This document shows, in pieces, positions 21,518-31,250 of a DNA stretch of 38,616 nucleotides. The first letter of the stretch is position 1, and every line of letters begins with the position of its first letter. A program made the position numbers and the translations under genes. The DNA comes from Leucogyrophana mollusca. Lineage: Eukaryota > Basidiomycota > Agaricomycetes > Boletales. Location of the stretch: contig MU266580.1 in the NCBI GenBank assembly GCA_021014945.1, positions 1-38,616 on the forward strand. Reading direction: 5' to 3'. A model generated the notes under the pieces. It was given only the letters and a program-made list of their open reading frames with translations. It was not told where the DNA came from and did not search any database.

Positions 21518-23057
21518 ATGACCGCGAAGAGACTCGCTGTAACTGAAAATTGGAGGACAGGTGCGCTCATGATGAAAGCTCTGAGATTTAAACACTCTCA
21601 CACACCCATGTTGAACTAATTATAAATTGAAGGCAGTGGAGGAGGGTTGGTGGTTACCAAACAGATGCACGATATACTCGATCAGCCTGGGTTCATTAGT
21701 ACGCGAATGGGAGGTGAAAGACTTCGGGGAATGTTCCAAGACCGTGGGTTAGAGCTTTTTCCAAAGAAATCACTGGGATTGATCCTTCCACCTCGCGTTT
21801 CAGAGTCAAACGAATTAGACTTGGAGAAGCTCTCTTTGTTTGCACAGGTATGTATGTGTGGAAATCTTGAGCGCGTAAAGGCGGTAAGTGGACCCTCTTA
21901 AGAAACTATCGGCACGTTAAACCCACGCACCGTAGATGATTCAGTCCGGCGATGCGCCGGACCTTGTTGGAACAGAAACGTCGTTCAAACTGGGGTTTGC
22001 GTCTCTCACAGTTCTGGGCGCGCAGCGTATACGAAGCACAGTTGCCTTAGAGCACCCGGAGACCCTCCGCTTTCTCCTCGAGCGGGGTGCTCCACCGGAC
22101 ATGCTGGATATAGCTGGGCTTACGTCACTGCATCACGCCTGCACCCCACCCCAATCCCAGCCTGTCCTTGCTCGGATACTTCTAAAAGCTGGCGCCAGCC
22201 CGAATATCCAAAACCGGTACGGGGAAGTCGTGATTTTCTTTCCGTTCCAAGGAGGGAACGTGCCGTTGATCGAGATGCTGATGGATTACGGCGCCGACTT
22301 GGACATTCGTGATGCGAACGGAGATTCCCCTCGGTCGTTGTGTCATGTTTATGGACCCGAGGTTGTCGCTGCTGTCAAGCGATGCGAGAGAAAACGGACC
22401 GGTGAACAGGCGCCGCTGGAAGACAAAAAATGTGAAAACTGCCAAAAGAAGAGCGATCTCAAGCAGTGTGCCCGTTGCCATACCACGCGTTACTGCTCGT
22501 CGGAGTGCCAACGTGAACCTGGAATGTCCTTGGCATCCATCTCCAACATACTGACGAGCTTTCTCCTGTCAGGTGCACACTGGAAAACTCACAAGCCTCA
22601 ATGCCACCCTTTCTCTACTTCGAACACGGTCACGGTCAAGCCTCGCTACGAAAACCATTTCACAACGTTGTCCTTCTCAGACCTCACTCGGGAGAAGTTC
22701 GGTCTGGCCAACGATCCCAATGCCGGTCGACGCAAGCGACCCACTCAGCAAACCACAACCCCGAACACCGCTTCACATGAGCCAAACAAAAGCATGATAA
22801 TCAAGGTACAGCTGCCACTCATGCTGGGGGCGCCTGTGTCCCCATCCAATGGTAGCGGGGATATGCTTGTGTATAACAAGAAGAAGGACTTCACGTGCAG
22901 CATCCAGAAGGCCGACAACCCCCACTACGACGAAATCGCGAGGGTAATACGGGCGAAAGGTGTCAACGGACTCAAAGCGTACTTCGCGGCAGAGCTGAAG
23001 AATAAGTACGAGCTGGTGATCAAGATCTCCGAAGTGTTGGCGGAGCAGCCATTCTGA
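21518..23057 (+). CDS. Ankyrin-repeat and MYND zinc-finger protein, paralogue A
   Basis: Exons: 21518-21560, 21633-21743, 21804-21883, 21936-22512, 22573-23057; 1296 nt, 431 aa. The middle carries ankyrin repeats (ETLRFLLERGAPPDMLDIAG, LHHACTPP, VLARILLKAGASPNIQNRYG, MLMDYGADLDIRDANG). A MYND finger follows with all ligands: CENCQKK, CARCHTTRYCSSEC, HWKTHKPQC. The C-terminal about 90 residues form a module shared with B and C. Exons 2 and 3 (111 and 80 nt) match the exon lengths of C and nearly those of B, which supports the model. The first exon (14 codons and one base) is the least certain part; B and C start with a 13-nt exon. MYND fingers usually bind proline-rich partner peptides, so a scaffolding role is likely but unproven. 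Confidence 0.88.
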
Positions 23058-23128
23058 AGATGATGTGGGATTCGGTTTTCTTTCGTTCTTCTTAAACTCG
23101 ACCCCTCTACGCCATCTTTGTAAGGTAT

Positions 23129-23347
23129 ATGGCTGTGAGTAATACGTAGTTTTCTTCCTGAATTTCTACTCGGACATAATCTGACACCTTGCAGGCCAAG
23201 AAGCTTGCCATTAAGTACACGAACCTCGTTGTGCTACACCCGAGATGCGACAGACTGAGTTCCCAAAACCAAAAGGAGTGGTCGGCTGCAAATATTCCGC
23301 CTTATTCCAGCTTTGAGATCGGTACCGCGTTGAACTGGACCCACTAG
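23129..23347 (+). CDS. Candidate tiny two-exon gene (tentative)
   Basis: ATGGCT at 23129-23134 is followed by a 60-nt intron (GTGAGT to TTGCAG) and an open exon 23195-23347 ending in TAG; 52 aa. The exon reads KKLAIKYTNLVVLHPR near its start. It lies between paralogues A and B on the same strand. No family is recognised. It may be a relic of another gene or chance. Confidence 0.25.
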
Positions 23348-23408
23348 CAAAGGTATGTTCTTCACCAGGCTCCCGAAGGGCTAGCCAAAGAGTTCTATTC
23401 CCCTTGGA

Positions 23409-23432
23409 TGAGGGGTCAAGTTTGACCCCTCA
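23409..23432. other. Near-perfect palindrome, 11-bp arms
   Basis: TGAGGGGTCAA and TTGACCCCTCA are exact reverse complements around a 2-nt centre (GT). It lies between paralogues A and B, about 230 bp upstream of B. Such a palindrome could bind a dimeric regulator or form a cruciform; no function is shown. Confidence 0.65.
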
Positions 23433-23660
23433 AGCTTCAACGCCGAAACTTTTGGATGACTTTGCATATATTACTCATAAACACGCTGGCGACAACCAGG
23501 CTCGGATCCAGCCGTTGTTTGACACTCCGCTCACGCCGTGCCTGGCTCACACATTCGAAATTCCGTTGAACTTGAAGTGTGGTTTGCGGCACCTGTCATA
23601 ATGGGCTGGCTACTCGCCTGAAGAGATTGAGTCAATACGTGAGTTCAGCGCTCAGCCAAA

Positions 23661-25127
23661 ATGAGTCTTGTGGGTGAGTCTTGTGATCTTCTGCAAGCTC
23701 AGCGACTTCATGGCGTGCTCTTGCAGGCACTGGAGGCTTGCTCGTCACGCAAGAGATGCTCGACATCCTCGCGCAACCTGGGTTTATCAACATTTCTATG
23801 GGTAGTGAGAGACTGAGGAAGATTTTCTCTCGGCGTGAGTCGGTTTGATCGACGCGTGGCAGTCGGCTTACCATGTAATACGACCGCAGAGTCATTGGGA
23901 CTAGACGCGAGATTACTCTCTCCATTCGCTCTCGCATGTTTTGTCGGAGCGGTAGATCACGTTACAAAGGTACAGTTCCCTGGAAGTCCTTATTGGTAGG
24001 ACTCATACAACGTGTTCGAGCAAGGCGATATCCGATGGCATGGCCCCTGACTTGACTGGGACAGAAACACCTTTCAAAACGGGATACGCAGCTTTCGTAG
24101 TACTCGGCGCTCAGCGCATCATACCTGGGCCTGGCACCCCTCCAGGAGACCACCTATCAACTCTGCGCTGTCTCCTACGCAGTGGTGCACCCCCAGATGT
24201 ACCAAATATTGTTGGAATGGGTGCATTGCACCACGCATGCACAGCGCCAAACACCAAGCCCGTCCTTGCTCGCGCGCTTCTTCAAGGCGGGGCAAATGTG
24301 GACTACCAAGATCGCTACGGTGACACCCCGTTTTTTCATGCGCTCATGGGGAAGGATGTTCCAATGGTCGATCTTCTGATGGAGTACGGGGCTGACTTGG
24401 ATATCTGCGAAGGCAACGGAACTTCTGTGAGGAGGTCGTATGTCAATTTTGGCCCCGAGGTCACCGCTGCTGTTCAGCGCTGGGAGCGACGAAGGAATGG
24501 TGAAGAGGCACTTCTGGAGGACAAGAAATGCGGGAACTGCGAGAAAAAAGGCGACAAACTATGTTCTCGGTGTCACACAATGCGATACTGTTCATCAAAG
24601 TGCCAGAGTAAGTGAGTTTCGCCCTTTTGAGGTACAAAAACGCTGGAAGATGAATCGCTTTTCTCGCAGCGTCTCATTGATTAACGCACAAGCCTCGGTG
24701 TCGGCCGTTTTCCACGTCCACTGCCATCTCTGTAAAACCTACCTACGGCAACTTCCAACTTGGGATTCCACGCGCTGATCTCACTCGCCAACACCTCAAC
24801 ATTGCCACCGTCAAGCCCAGTCGCGAATACAAAGCCCCTTCCGAGAACCCTACCTTAAGAAGTATGGTGATCAAGATACAAGTACCAATCACGACGGGGA
24901 ATCTTCCCGCCAACACCACCGGCGAATCACTGTTGGTGTACAATCGAAAGCGAGACTTTGCCTGCAGTATCAGCAAGGCGACGAACCCGGCGCAGTACGA
25001 TGAGATTGTCAACACGGTATTGTCGAAAGGCGTCAATGGTGTGAAGGCGTATTTCGCAGCAGAACTGAAGAGTCGCGACGAGCTTGTCATCAAGATTTCG
25101 GAGGTTCTTGCAGTGCAGCCGTTTTAA
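23661..25127 (+). pseudogene. Ankyrin-MYND paralogue B, interrupted by a nonsense codon in the MYND finger
   Basis: The exon structure is that of paralogue C: 23661-23673, 23727-23834, 23890-23969, 24025-24607, 24670-25127. The last exon has exactly C's length (458 nt). The first two MYND ligand pairs are present (CGNCEKK, CSRCHTMRYCSSKC). Two codons into exon 5, where C has the conserved Ser-His-Trp, B has a TGA at 24678-24680 in place of the Trp codon. Beyond it the frame is open to the natural stop at 25125-25127 and still reads the conserved C-terminal module (LLVYNRKRDFACSISKA, KGVNGVKAYF). Translation would stop after 264 residues and lose the last MYND ligands and the C-terminal module. 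I found no alternative acceptor that skips the TGA and keeps frame. A sequencing error or stop readthrough are the alternatives. Confidence 0.85.
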
Positions 25128-25209
25128 TGCTAATCATATTATGATGCCGGGTATCGAGAATAGGACATCAATGAAAGCTACTGTCTGACCGAGTGCCTTT
25201 GCGGAGCGT

Positions 25210-25449
25210 CTATCGGCGAGACTTGGACTCTTTTGCATCGCTATCTGTCTTTCGTGTCGCGCTGTCACTATCCGACCTTCGGGGTGTTTCCTCCTTCAGT
25301 TTTTGGCCTATGATCTGTTGCACTTCTGCATATATTTGCTCGTTGAGTACTAGCCTCCGAATGACTCCATGAGTCCGACCACCTCCGATCAATGTATGAT
25401 GCGTGGCCGCACTCGGACTCAGTCCTTTGTTAATCCGGCTTTCTCGCAT
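25210..25449 (-). CDS. Candidate small charged protein between paralogues B and C (tentative)
   Basis: A 79-codon frame on the minus strand begins with ATG at 25449. A TATA-like ACTTATA lies about 55 bp upstream (25501-25508 on the plus strand). The C-terminal half reads NEQIYAEVQQIIGQKLKEE followed by a Ser/Asp/Lys/Arg-rich tail (SDSDSATRKTDSDAKESKSR), a composition typical of real low-complexity protein tails. No domain is recognised. It ends 83 bp from the end of B, tail to tail, and could instead be the last exon of a longer gene. Confidence 0.33.
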   Translation of the reverse strand: MRESRINKGLSPSAATHHTLIGGGRTHGVIRRLVLNEQIYAEVQQIIGQKLKEETPRRSDSDSATRKTDSDAKESKSRR

Positions 25450-25701
25450 TCCGTCTCCGTGGTCCCGGTCATCTCTTATAGACTTTGACGTTTAATATGG
25501 TATAAGTGGCTTGTCGCCACGAGCAGTACGCGTTGTTTGAGCGTCAGGACAAGTCAACAAAGGGAGAAAGAGATTTTTAAATGGAAGCCAATTGCCCGAG
25601 TCAGAATACTCCAACAAAGGGCCTCTAGTGCAGCTGGGGGGTTGCGATTGCACCAACACAATCATAACAGGATGATAGAGGTATGTATGTAAGTTTTACA
25701 G

Positions 25702-25710
25702 TTTATAAAC
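25702..25710 (+). promoter_or_regulatory. TATA-like box upstream of paralogue C
   Basis: TTTATAAAC lies 109-117 bp upstream of the start codon of paralogue C, a usual distance when the 5' leader is about 80 nt. No equivalent was noted at this position before B, which may be relevant to the decay of B. Confidence 0.4.
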
Positions 25711-25818
25711 TCCAGCCGTCGACCTCCGTCGACCCTTAGGTCCAAACTTTCACTCTTGCAACACAGTGGCACCAACGACCAGACATCCTCCCATCGAAAC
25801 TTTACAACTCCAATCACA

Positions 25819-27284
25819 ATGAGTCTTGCGGGTGAGTTTAATGGCCTTCTCCCCAGATCGGCGGCCTCACGCGCTCTAGAAGGTACCGGAGGTATGCTCG
25901 TCACGCAGGAGATGCTCGATATCCTCGCGCAGCCCGGCTTTATCAGTGTTTCCAAAGGAAGTGAAAGACTGAGGAAGATATTCGGTGATCGTGAGTCCCC
26001 ATCCACCTACTTGACGCGTCTCCCTTGGTTCAATCATGTCATATTGCCCCGCAGAATCATTGGGTCTCGACCACACGCTGCTCTCGCCTTTCGCACTGGC
26101 GTGTTTTACTGGAGCAGTTGACAACGTCAAAGAGGTACGCGCCCCTCGCAATATTCGTCGTCGAATTGATCCGAGGGCCATACTAGGATGTATCCGACGG
26201 CACGGCACCTGATTTAACTGGAACGGAGACGCCTTTCAAGTGTGGATATGCCACGTTCGTAGTACTAGGCGCCCAGCGCGTTCAGGTTCGGCCCGGCAGC
26301 AAACTGGACCATCTGGCAACCCTGCGCTACCTCCTCCGGTGTGGTGCGCCCCCAGACATCCCGAACATCATAGGCATGAGCGCACTGCAGCACGCGTGCA
26401 CAGCGCCCTTCACGAAACCAGTGCTAGCTCGTGCACTTCTCCAAGCAGGCGCCAATGTAAACCACCAAAACCGCTATGGTGATACGCCGATTTTCAGCTC
26501 CTTCATGGGAAAAGATGTCGCAATGATTGAGCTTTTGATGGAGTATGGCGCCAGTTTGGATATTTGCGAAGGCAACGGGGTTTCTCCGCGGAAAGCGTTT
26601 GTCAGCTTCGGTCCCCAGGTCACTGCTGCTGTTCAGCGATGGGAGCGGCGGAGAAATGGAGAAGAGGCACTTTTGGACGATAAAAAATGCGGGAACTGTG
26701 GGAAGAAAGGCGACAAGCAGTGTTCTCGATGTCAGACGGTCCGATACTGTTCATCGAGGTGTCAGAGTAAGTGAGCTTCACTCTTTCAGTGTACAAGCGG
26801 CAGCGAATGACTTACCTTCTCAATAGCATCACATTGGCCCGTGCATAAGCCTCGGTGTCGGTCGTTCTCTAAATCTGCCACCATCAGCGTGAAACCCGGT
26901 TATGACGAACTCGGAGTGGTAACTTCACGCTCTGACCTCGTTCGCCAGCACTTCGACATCCCGACGGTCAGGTCCAACCGCGAGTCCAATGCAACCCCGA
27001 AGAATCCAACTCTCGGAAGTATGGTGATCAAGATCCAAGTCCCAGTCACGGTGGGGGGCATTCCGGCACGGAACACTGGACAATCACTGTTGGTATACAA
27101 CCGGAAGCGAGACTTCACCTGCAGCATCAGCAAGGCTGAAAATCCAGTCCACTACGACGAGATCGTGAACACAGTGTTATCGAAGGGTGTGAACGGCGTC
27201 AAGGCGTATTTTGTGGCGGAACTGAAAAGTCGAGATGAGCTTGTCGTCAAGATTTCGGAGGTGCTCGCAGAACAGTCATTTTAA
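25819..27284 (+). CDS. Ankyrin-repeat and MYND zinc-finger protein, paralogue C
   Basis: Exons: 25819-25831, 25880-25990, 26055-26134, 26187-26766, 26827-27284; 1242 nt, 413 aa. The first exon is only 13 nt (MSLA plus one base). The N-terminal segment reads MLVTQEMLDILAQPGFISV. Ankyrin repeats follow (TLRYLLRCGAPPDIPNIIG, LARALLQAGANVNHQNRYG, LLMEYGASLDICEGNG). A complete MYND finger comes next (CGNCGKK, CSRCQTVRYCSSRC, HWPVHKPRC). The C-terminal module reads MVIKIQVPVTVGG, LLVYNRKRDFTCSISKA, KGVNGVKAYFVAELK and ends VKISEVLAEQSF. It is closest to paralogue B and is the best reference model for the array. No catalytic domain such as SET is present. A scaffold role through MYND and ankyrin contacts is inferred from the families. 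Confidence 0.93.
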
Positions 27285-27654
27285 CTTGGGTCGAGCGTCG
27301 TTGAATCTATCAACGACACTTATCTCTCTTCATAACCACGCATAATCTAGAGATTAATTTAATGTCGGTGCTTGCTGGAGTATTCTTGGTGAAACCTGGC
27401 GCCACGCGGGTGCGATCACAGCCAACTGGAGAGAGCGTGACCTGGATGGAGCCGGCGGTAGTAGAAGTTGTACTCGTTTTCGCTTCCAAATATTATCTCC
27501 TGATCAAGAGTCTCTGTCCGATTCAACGACGTGGCCACAGTGCGCCTGTGAGGTCGCTCGAGTCCACCATCTCCGGGTTTCTCAGAGCTGCAAGCACCGC
27601 CTTCGGGAATCGCCCGGGATTGACCACAGCTCGACCTCGTAATACAGGGCCCAT
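27285..27654. other. Intergenic region before the TTC39/IML2-like gene
   Basis: These 370 bp separate paralogue C from the next gene on the same strand. I see no gene. Short frames on both strands are at chance length. It presumably contains the 3' end of C and the promoter of the next gene. Confidence 0.5.
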
Positions 27655-30360
27655 ATGACACGAACCGAGGGAACCGCACCTGGGACGCCTGTAAGGACGG
27701 CCACCTCAGCGTCTCTTCTTTCTTCAACCGCGACCACCACCAGCGCCAGTACGGAGTCAGAAATGTCGTCCATGCCACCCGCGCCGACGATGAAGGAGCC
27801 ATATAACCCAGCTGACGCTCTAGACGATATACGTGGGGTCACTTGGGCGCTACACGAGTTCTTGCACTCCCGAATGGTCGAATCTGAGGAATACTGTAAT
27901 AAGATTGATCCCCCAAAGTAGGTGGCCTAGCCAGTTTGGACCGGCGAACCCATGTGAATACTATGACAGGCAACGGTTGTACTTCGCTACGGGGTTTGGC
28001 CTGATACAATGTGTGAAGGGTCTGATGTCTTTTGAGGACAAGGTGCGCCGCGCACGTTTAAACGTGTTTGTTTTTATTCTCATGTCAAAATTTTCTCCTA
28101 GGACCTCCTGGATGCTATAGGGCACACTCGACACGGAAACACTATAGCTAGCCAGCATCGCAAGCGCCAGTCTTCATTCACTACTCGTCTTGCAGGGTAC
28201 ATAGTACCTTCGCTAAGTACATCTAGTGTAGAATGGATCAAGGAGATGACGCCTGTGGAGAGACATGCCGAACTCGTGTTCGCTGAAAGTTTGTTCGAGA
28301 AGGTAATTTCCCATTCGAAATCGTTCTTTAGTGTTGGATACTGAGGCTACGCGAAGTCCCTCCTCGGTGTGGTGTATTCGGGTGACTGGCTGGCATTCAT
28401 CAAAGAAGTGTGAGCTATCCTTACTTCATTAATTATGGGCTTTCTTAACAACAAATCGAAGGCTCAATATGAGAACTACGATGAACATATACCGTCAGCT
28501 AGGAAAATATCTCGAGACTGTCGACGCTGAGGCGGAAGAGCGTGGCGAAGGGCCGGAAGACAAGTCTATCGACATAGATTTCCGGTCTGGAGTGTACCTC
28601 GGGGTCGGAATGTCCAATTTGATCCTTAGTCTTATGCCAGGGAAGCTACTCGCGCTGGTAGAACTTTTCGGGTACAAGGGCGACCGACATCTAGGACTGC
28701 AAGCGCTGCAGAAGGCTGGAGGCTGGACCAAGGATTCTCACGAGCCAGCTATTGATCGCGGTGAGTGATCCTGCATCCGCTTAACGCGAACTGCAGTGAC
28801 TGAGCGTTCCGCCTAGAGCAAGAGGGTGTCCGACGCTCAATCTGTGACATGTGTCTCCTTATATTTCACCTGGTCCTCTCGAGTTTCACTTTCGATGGTG
28901 TTGATATCATGATGGCGCAGAAAATCCTCGACTGGAATCTTAATCGATACCCTAACGGTATCCCGAACCTTCCTTCCCCTTGCGCTCTCCTCACTCAGTC
29001 TCCTCAGGTGTCTTCTTTCTATTCGGAGCGGGTCGCCTGGCAGTATGCCGTAGTCAACCCCGGAGTGCAATTGAGTACTACACGAAAGCGACGGAATCAC
29101 AATCACAATATCGCAACCTATACCATATATCCTGGTGGGAGATCGCTATTGCCAACTTTGCACTTTGGGACATACCAGCATCCCTTGAGTGTTGGCGGAA
29201 TCTGGAGGCCGAGGCCACTGTGAGTGCTTTATGTATTGCCTTTCTTGTCGTGATACGACTCGTAGTTTTTACTCGTGCAGTGGTCGAAAGCCTGTTACAC
29301 GTATGGTATGGCAGCGTGTTTGGCAGCCATGGGCGAGCAAATGGAGGCATCGAAACTTATGAACAAAGTCCCTGGTCTCCGTCAAAGGATAGCAGGGAAG
29401 TCCATCCCGCTCGAGGTTAGTTAGGCTATGGCCTCATTGCCTAGAACGTACGCTCATGCATGCCTCAACGCAGAAATTTGTTGCTCGTAAGGCTCGCAAA
29501 TTCCAACAACAAGGTGGCCGACTCGCACTTCCTGCGCTCGAACTCGCCTACGTCTTCCAGGCCATTTCGCATGCACCAAAGAAGGTGATCACGTCACAAA
29601 TGCTACCCGAGGTCGAGGTGGTGCTGGAGAGGCTTAAGCAGCACGAGAAGACCCCGGCGAAGTATGAAGGCGGACATGGGTACTGGGATGATTATTGCCT
29701 CGCGCGGTTTTTGGAGGGCGTGTGCTGTCGATTCGTCGCATTCCCAGTACGTCTCGCTCCTGTTCTTTTGGTTACTGGAGCACTCATAAGAGAACTAGGA
29801 TGCTGACGCGGTTCTTGATCCGAGTGACAAGGCTATTGTACCTCTGGCTGATGCCCGCACCCGTGCGGCTGACGCGTTTAAGGCGGTGTTTGAATATGGC
29901 ACGAAGATAGAGCTCGACCATCATCTCGTTTACTACGCTCGTACGCGTCTGGGGTTCCCCTTCACCTTGGTAATGTTTGACTAATGTGTGTATCAGACTT
30001 CGAATATGGCCGACTACTCGCTAGATCGGATGATAAGGCTGCGGCGAGGGAGCAGTTTGACCTCGTGCTTTCTGGTGCGCCATAGGAGCTTCTATGTATG
30101 ATACAGGCACCCGTTCATATCTAACTTTCAGGTAAACCCTTGGAGGTCAATGCTTCTGGAAGAAAGGTGCGTATCCTCTTACGTGCTAGCTGGGATCTAG
30201 GCACTAATGCAGCATTTGCCAGGGCAAATACAGCCTGGAGGCACGCCCTATCTCTTTCCGTCTCTGTCCGGATGCTAACACCTAGCCCTTTCGATAGAAC
30301 GCTCTCCACCTCCGGACACACGCGGCGCTGGAGGCCCTAGACCAGGATAGACTCCTCTAA
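27655..30360 (+). CDS. TTC39/IML2-family (DUF3808) tetratricopeptide-like protein
   Basis: Fourteen exons: 27655-27917, 27970-28042, 28102-28302, 28357-28409, 28462-28760, 28817-28957, 29008-29219, 29281-29415, 29474-29746, 29799-29940, 29997-30074, 30132-30166, 30223-30240, 30298-30360; 1986 nt, 661 aa. After a Ser/Thr-rich N terminus the frame reads family landmarks: LYFATGFGLIQCVKGLMSFE, VYSGDWLAFIKE, SGVYLGVGMSNLILSLMPGK, RRSICDMCLLIFHLVLSSFT, VFFLFGAGRLAVCRSQPR, KFVARKARKFQ, and a final NALHLRTHAALEAL. The family includes human TTC39 and yeast Iml2; the latter is linked to clearing protein inclusions through lipid droplets. The role here is inferred from family. The length is normal. The last intron (30241-30297) begins with GC instead of GT. 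All joins are in phase. Confidence 0.95.
30241..30297 (+). other. GC-AG intron
   Basis: The exon ends CTGGAG and the intron begins GCACGC. It contains the branch-point-like GCTAAC near 30273-30278 and ends GATAG. Splicing here joins the frame to a C-terminal exon reading NALHLRTHAALEAL; without it the frame stops inside the intron. GC-AG introns are a known minor class. Confidence 0.8.
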
Positions 30361-31250
30361 GGACACGGAGATATTTATTCGATATGATATGATCTCGTTC
30401 TGTCCATCTTGCTACCATCTCGCGGACATTGTTGTTATTCAAATGCTAATTATACCTTCTTATTCTGCGCCAGCATGGGATCGATTGGATATTCGACGAG
30501 GTAGTAGTTGTTTCGTTTCGCCATCAAACATATATCTCCCACTGGACTGTATCGACCGCTCACCACGAAGGGTATCGTTGCGCCTGCTGACCTGATCAAC
30601 AGATTCTTTGAGGAATTTGCTTGGGTTCTGGAAGCAGATGGTGTTTGCCGTATGTAGGTCAGTCCCTATTAGCCATCATAGCATATCGCGAAGGTAATTC
30701 GTAATCCCAGGGATATCCGAGCGATTTTCCTCGGGGTCGGAAAATTCCTGGCCTCCTTACTTTCACCTTCTGTTGATTCGAAGGTGCAATGCGCTAATCA
30801 CTGGTCATTTTCCAGCTGGGGCCACGTTCGGTGGGTCCTTCGTGCGTGCGTACGGGTACCCGACCACCCCGCAACCTTTCCCTTCCCGCCCCCTCACCAC
30901 TCCGTTCGCATACATTTTCTGCTGTGCGTCGTGCTCGGTGAGTGGAGTCGGGAGTGGAGTCGGTATCCTTATATGCACAAGGTGAGCGAAAGGGTCCATA
31001 TGATAGATTGGTCTAGGAGAAAGCAAACGGCACCGCAGTATCACCATCTCTTCCTGGGCAAGCTTTCATCGAGCCTTAACACCCAACGGCCACTTCCTTT
31101 TAGCTCCACGTCACTGAATTTGTACGTGTTCTCTGGAGTTTATGAGGCTAACTGAAGGGCGTCAGTGACATCACTAAAAAGTTTATGCCAATAAAAAGGA
31201 TCGCTACCATAAAACCATTTTCTTGCAACCGCCTTCTTTTTCTCTCAGCA
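30361..31250. other. Intergenic region upstream of the aquaporin gene
   Basis: About 890 bp. One exon-like piece at 30571-30657 (+) follows an AAG acceptor-like site and reads APADLINRFFEEFAWVLEAD; it is protein-like but I cannot extend it into a gene. A short repetitive stretch (GGAGTCGGGAGT and variants) lies near 30944-30962. The last 60 bp is pyrimidine-rich (CTTCTTTTTCTCTCAG), either a CT-rich promoter tract or the end of a leader intron. Confidence 0.4.

Noticed and set aside
21744..21803. Apparent exonised intron in paralogue A giving extra residues
   Set aside because: The segment starts GTGGGT and ends TTTCAG, is exactly 60 nt, and its removal gives exons of 111 and 80 nt matching C (80 nt also in B). 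It is a normal intron without stops.
21936..23057. One continuous 373-codon frame in paralogue A
   Set aside because: It reads through a 60-nt intron (22513-22572) that happens to be a multiple of three. Removing it restores the MYND spacing seen in C, so the open frame is partly intronic.
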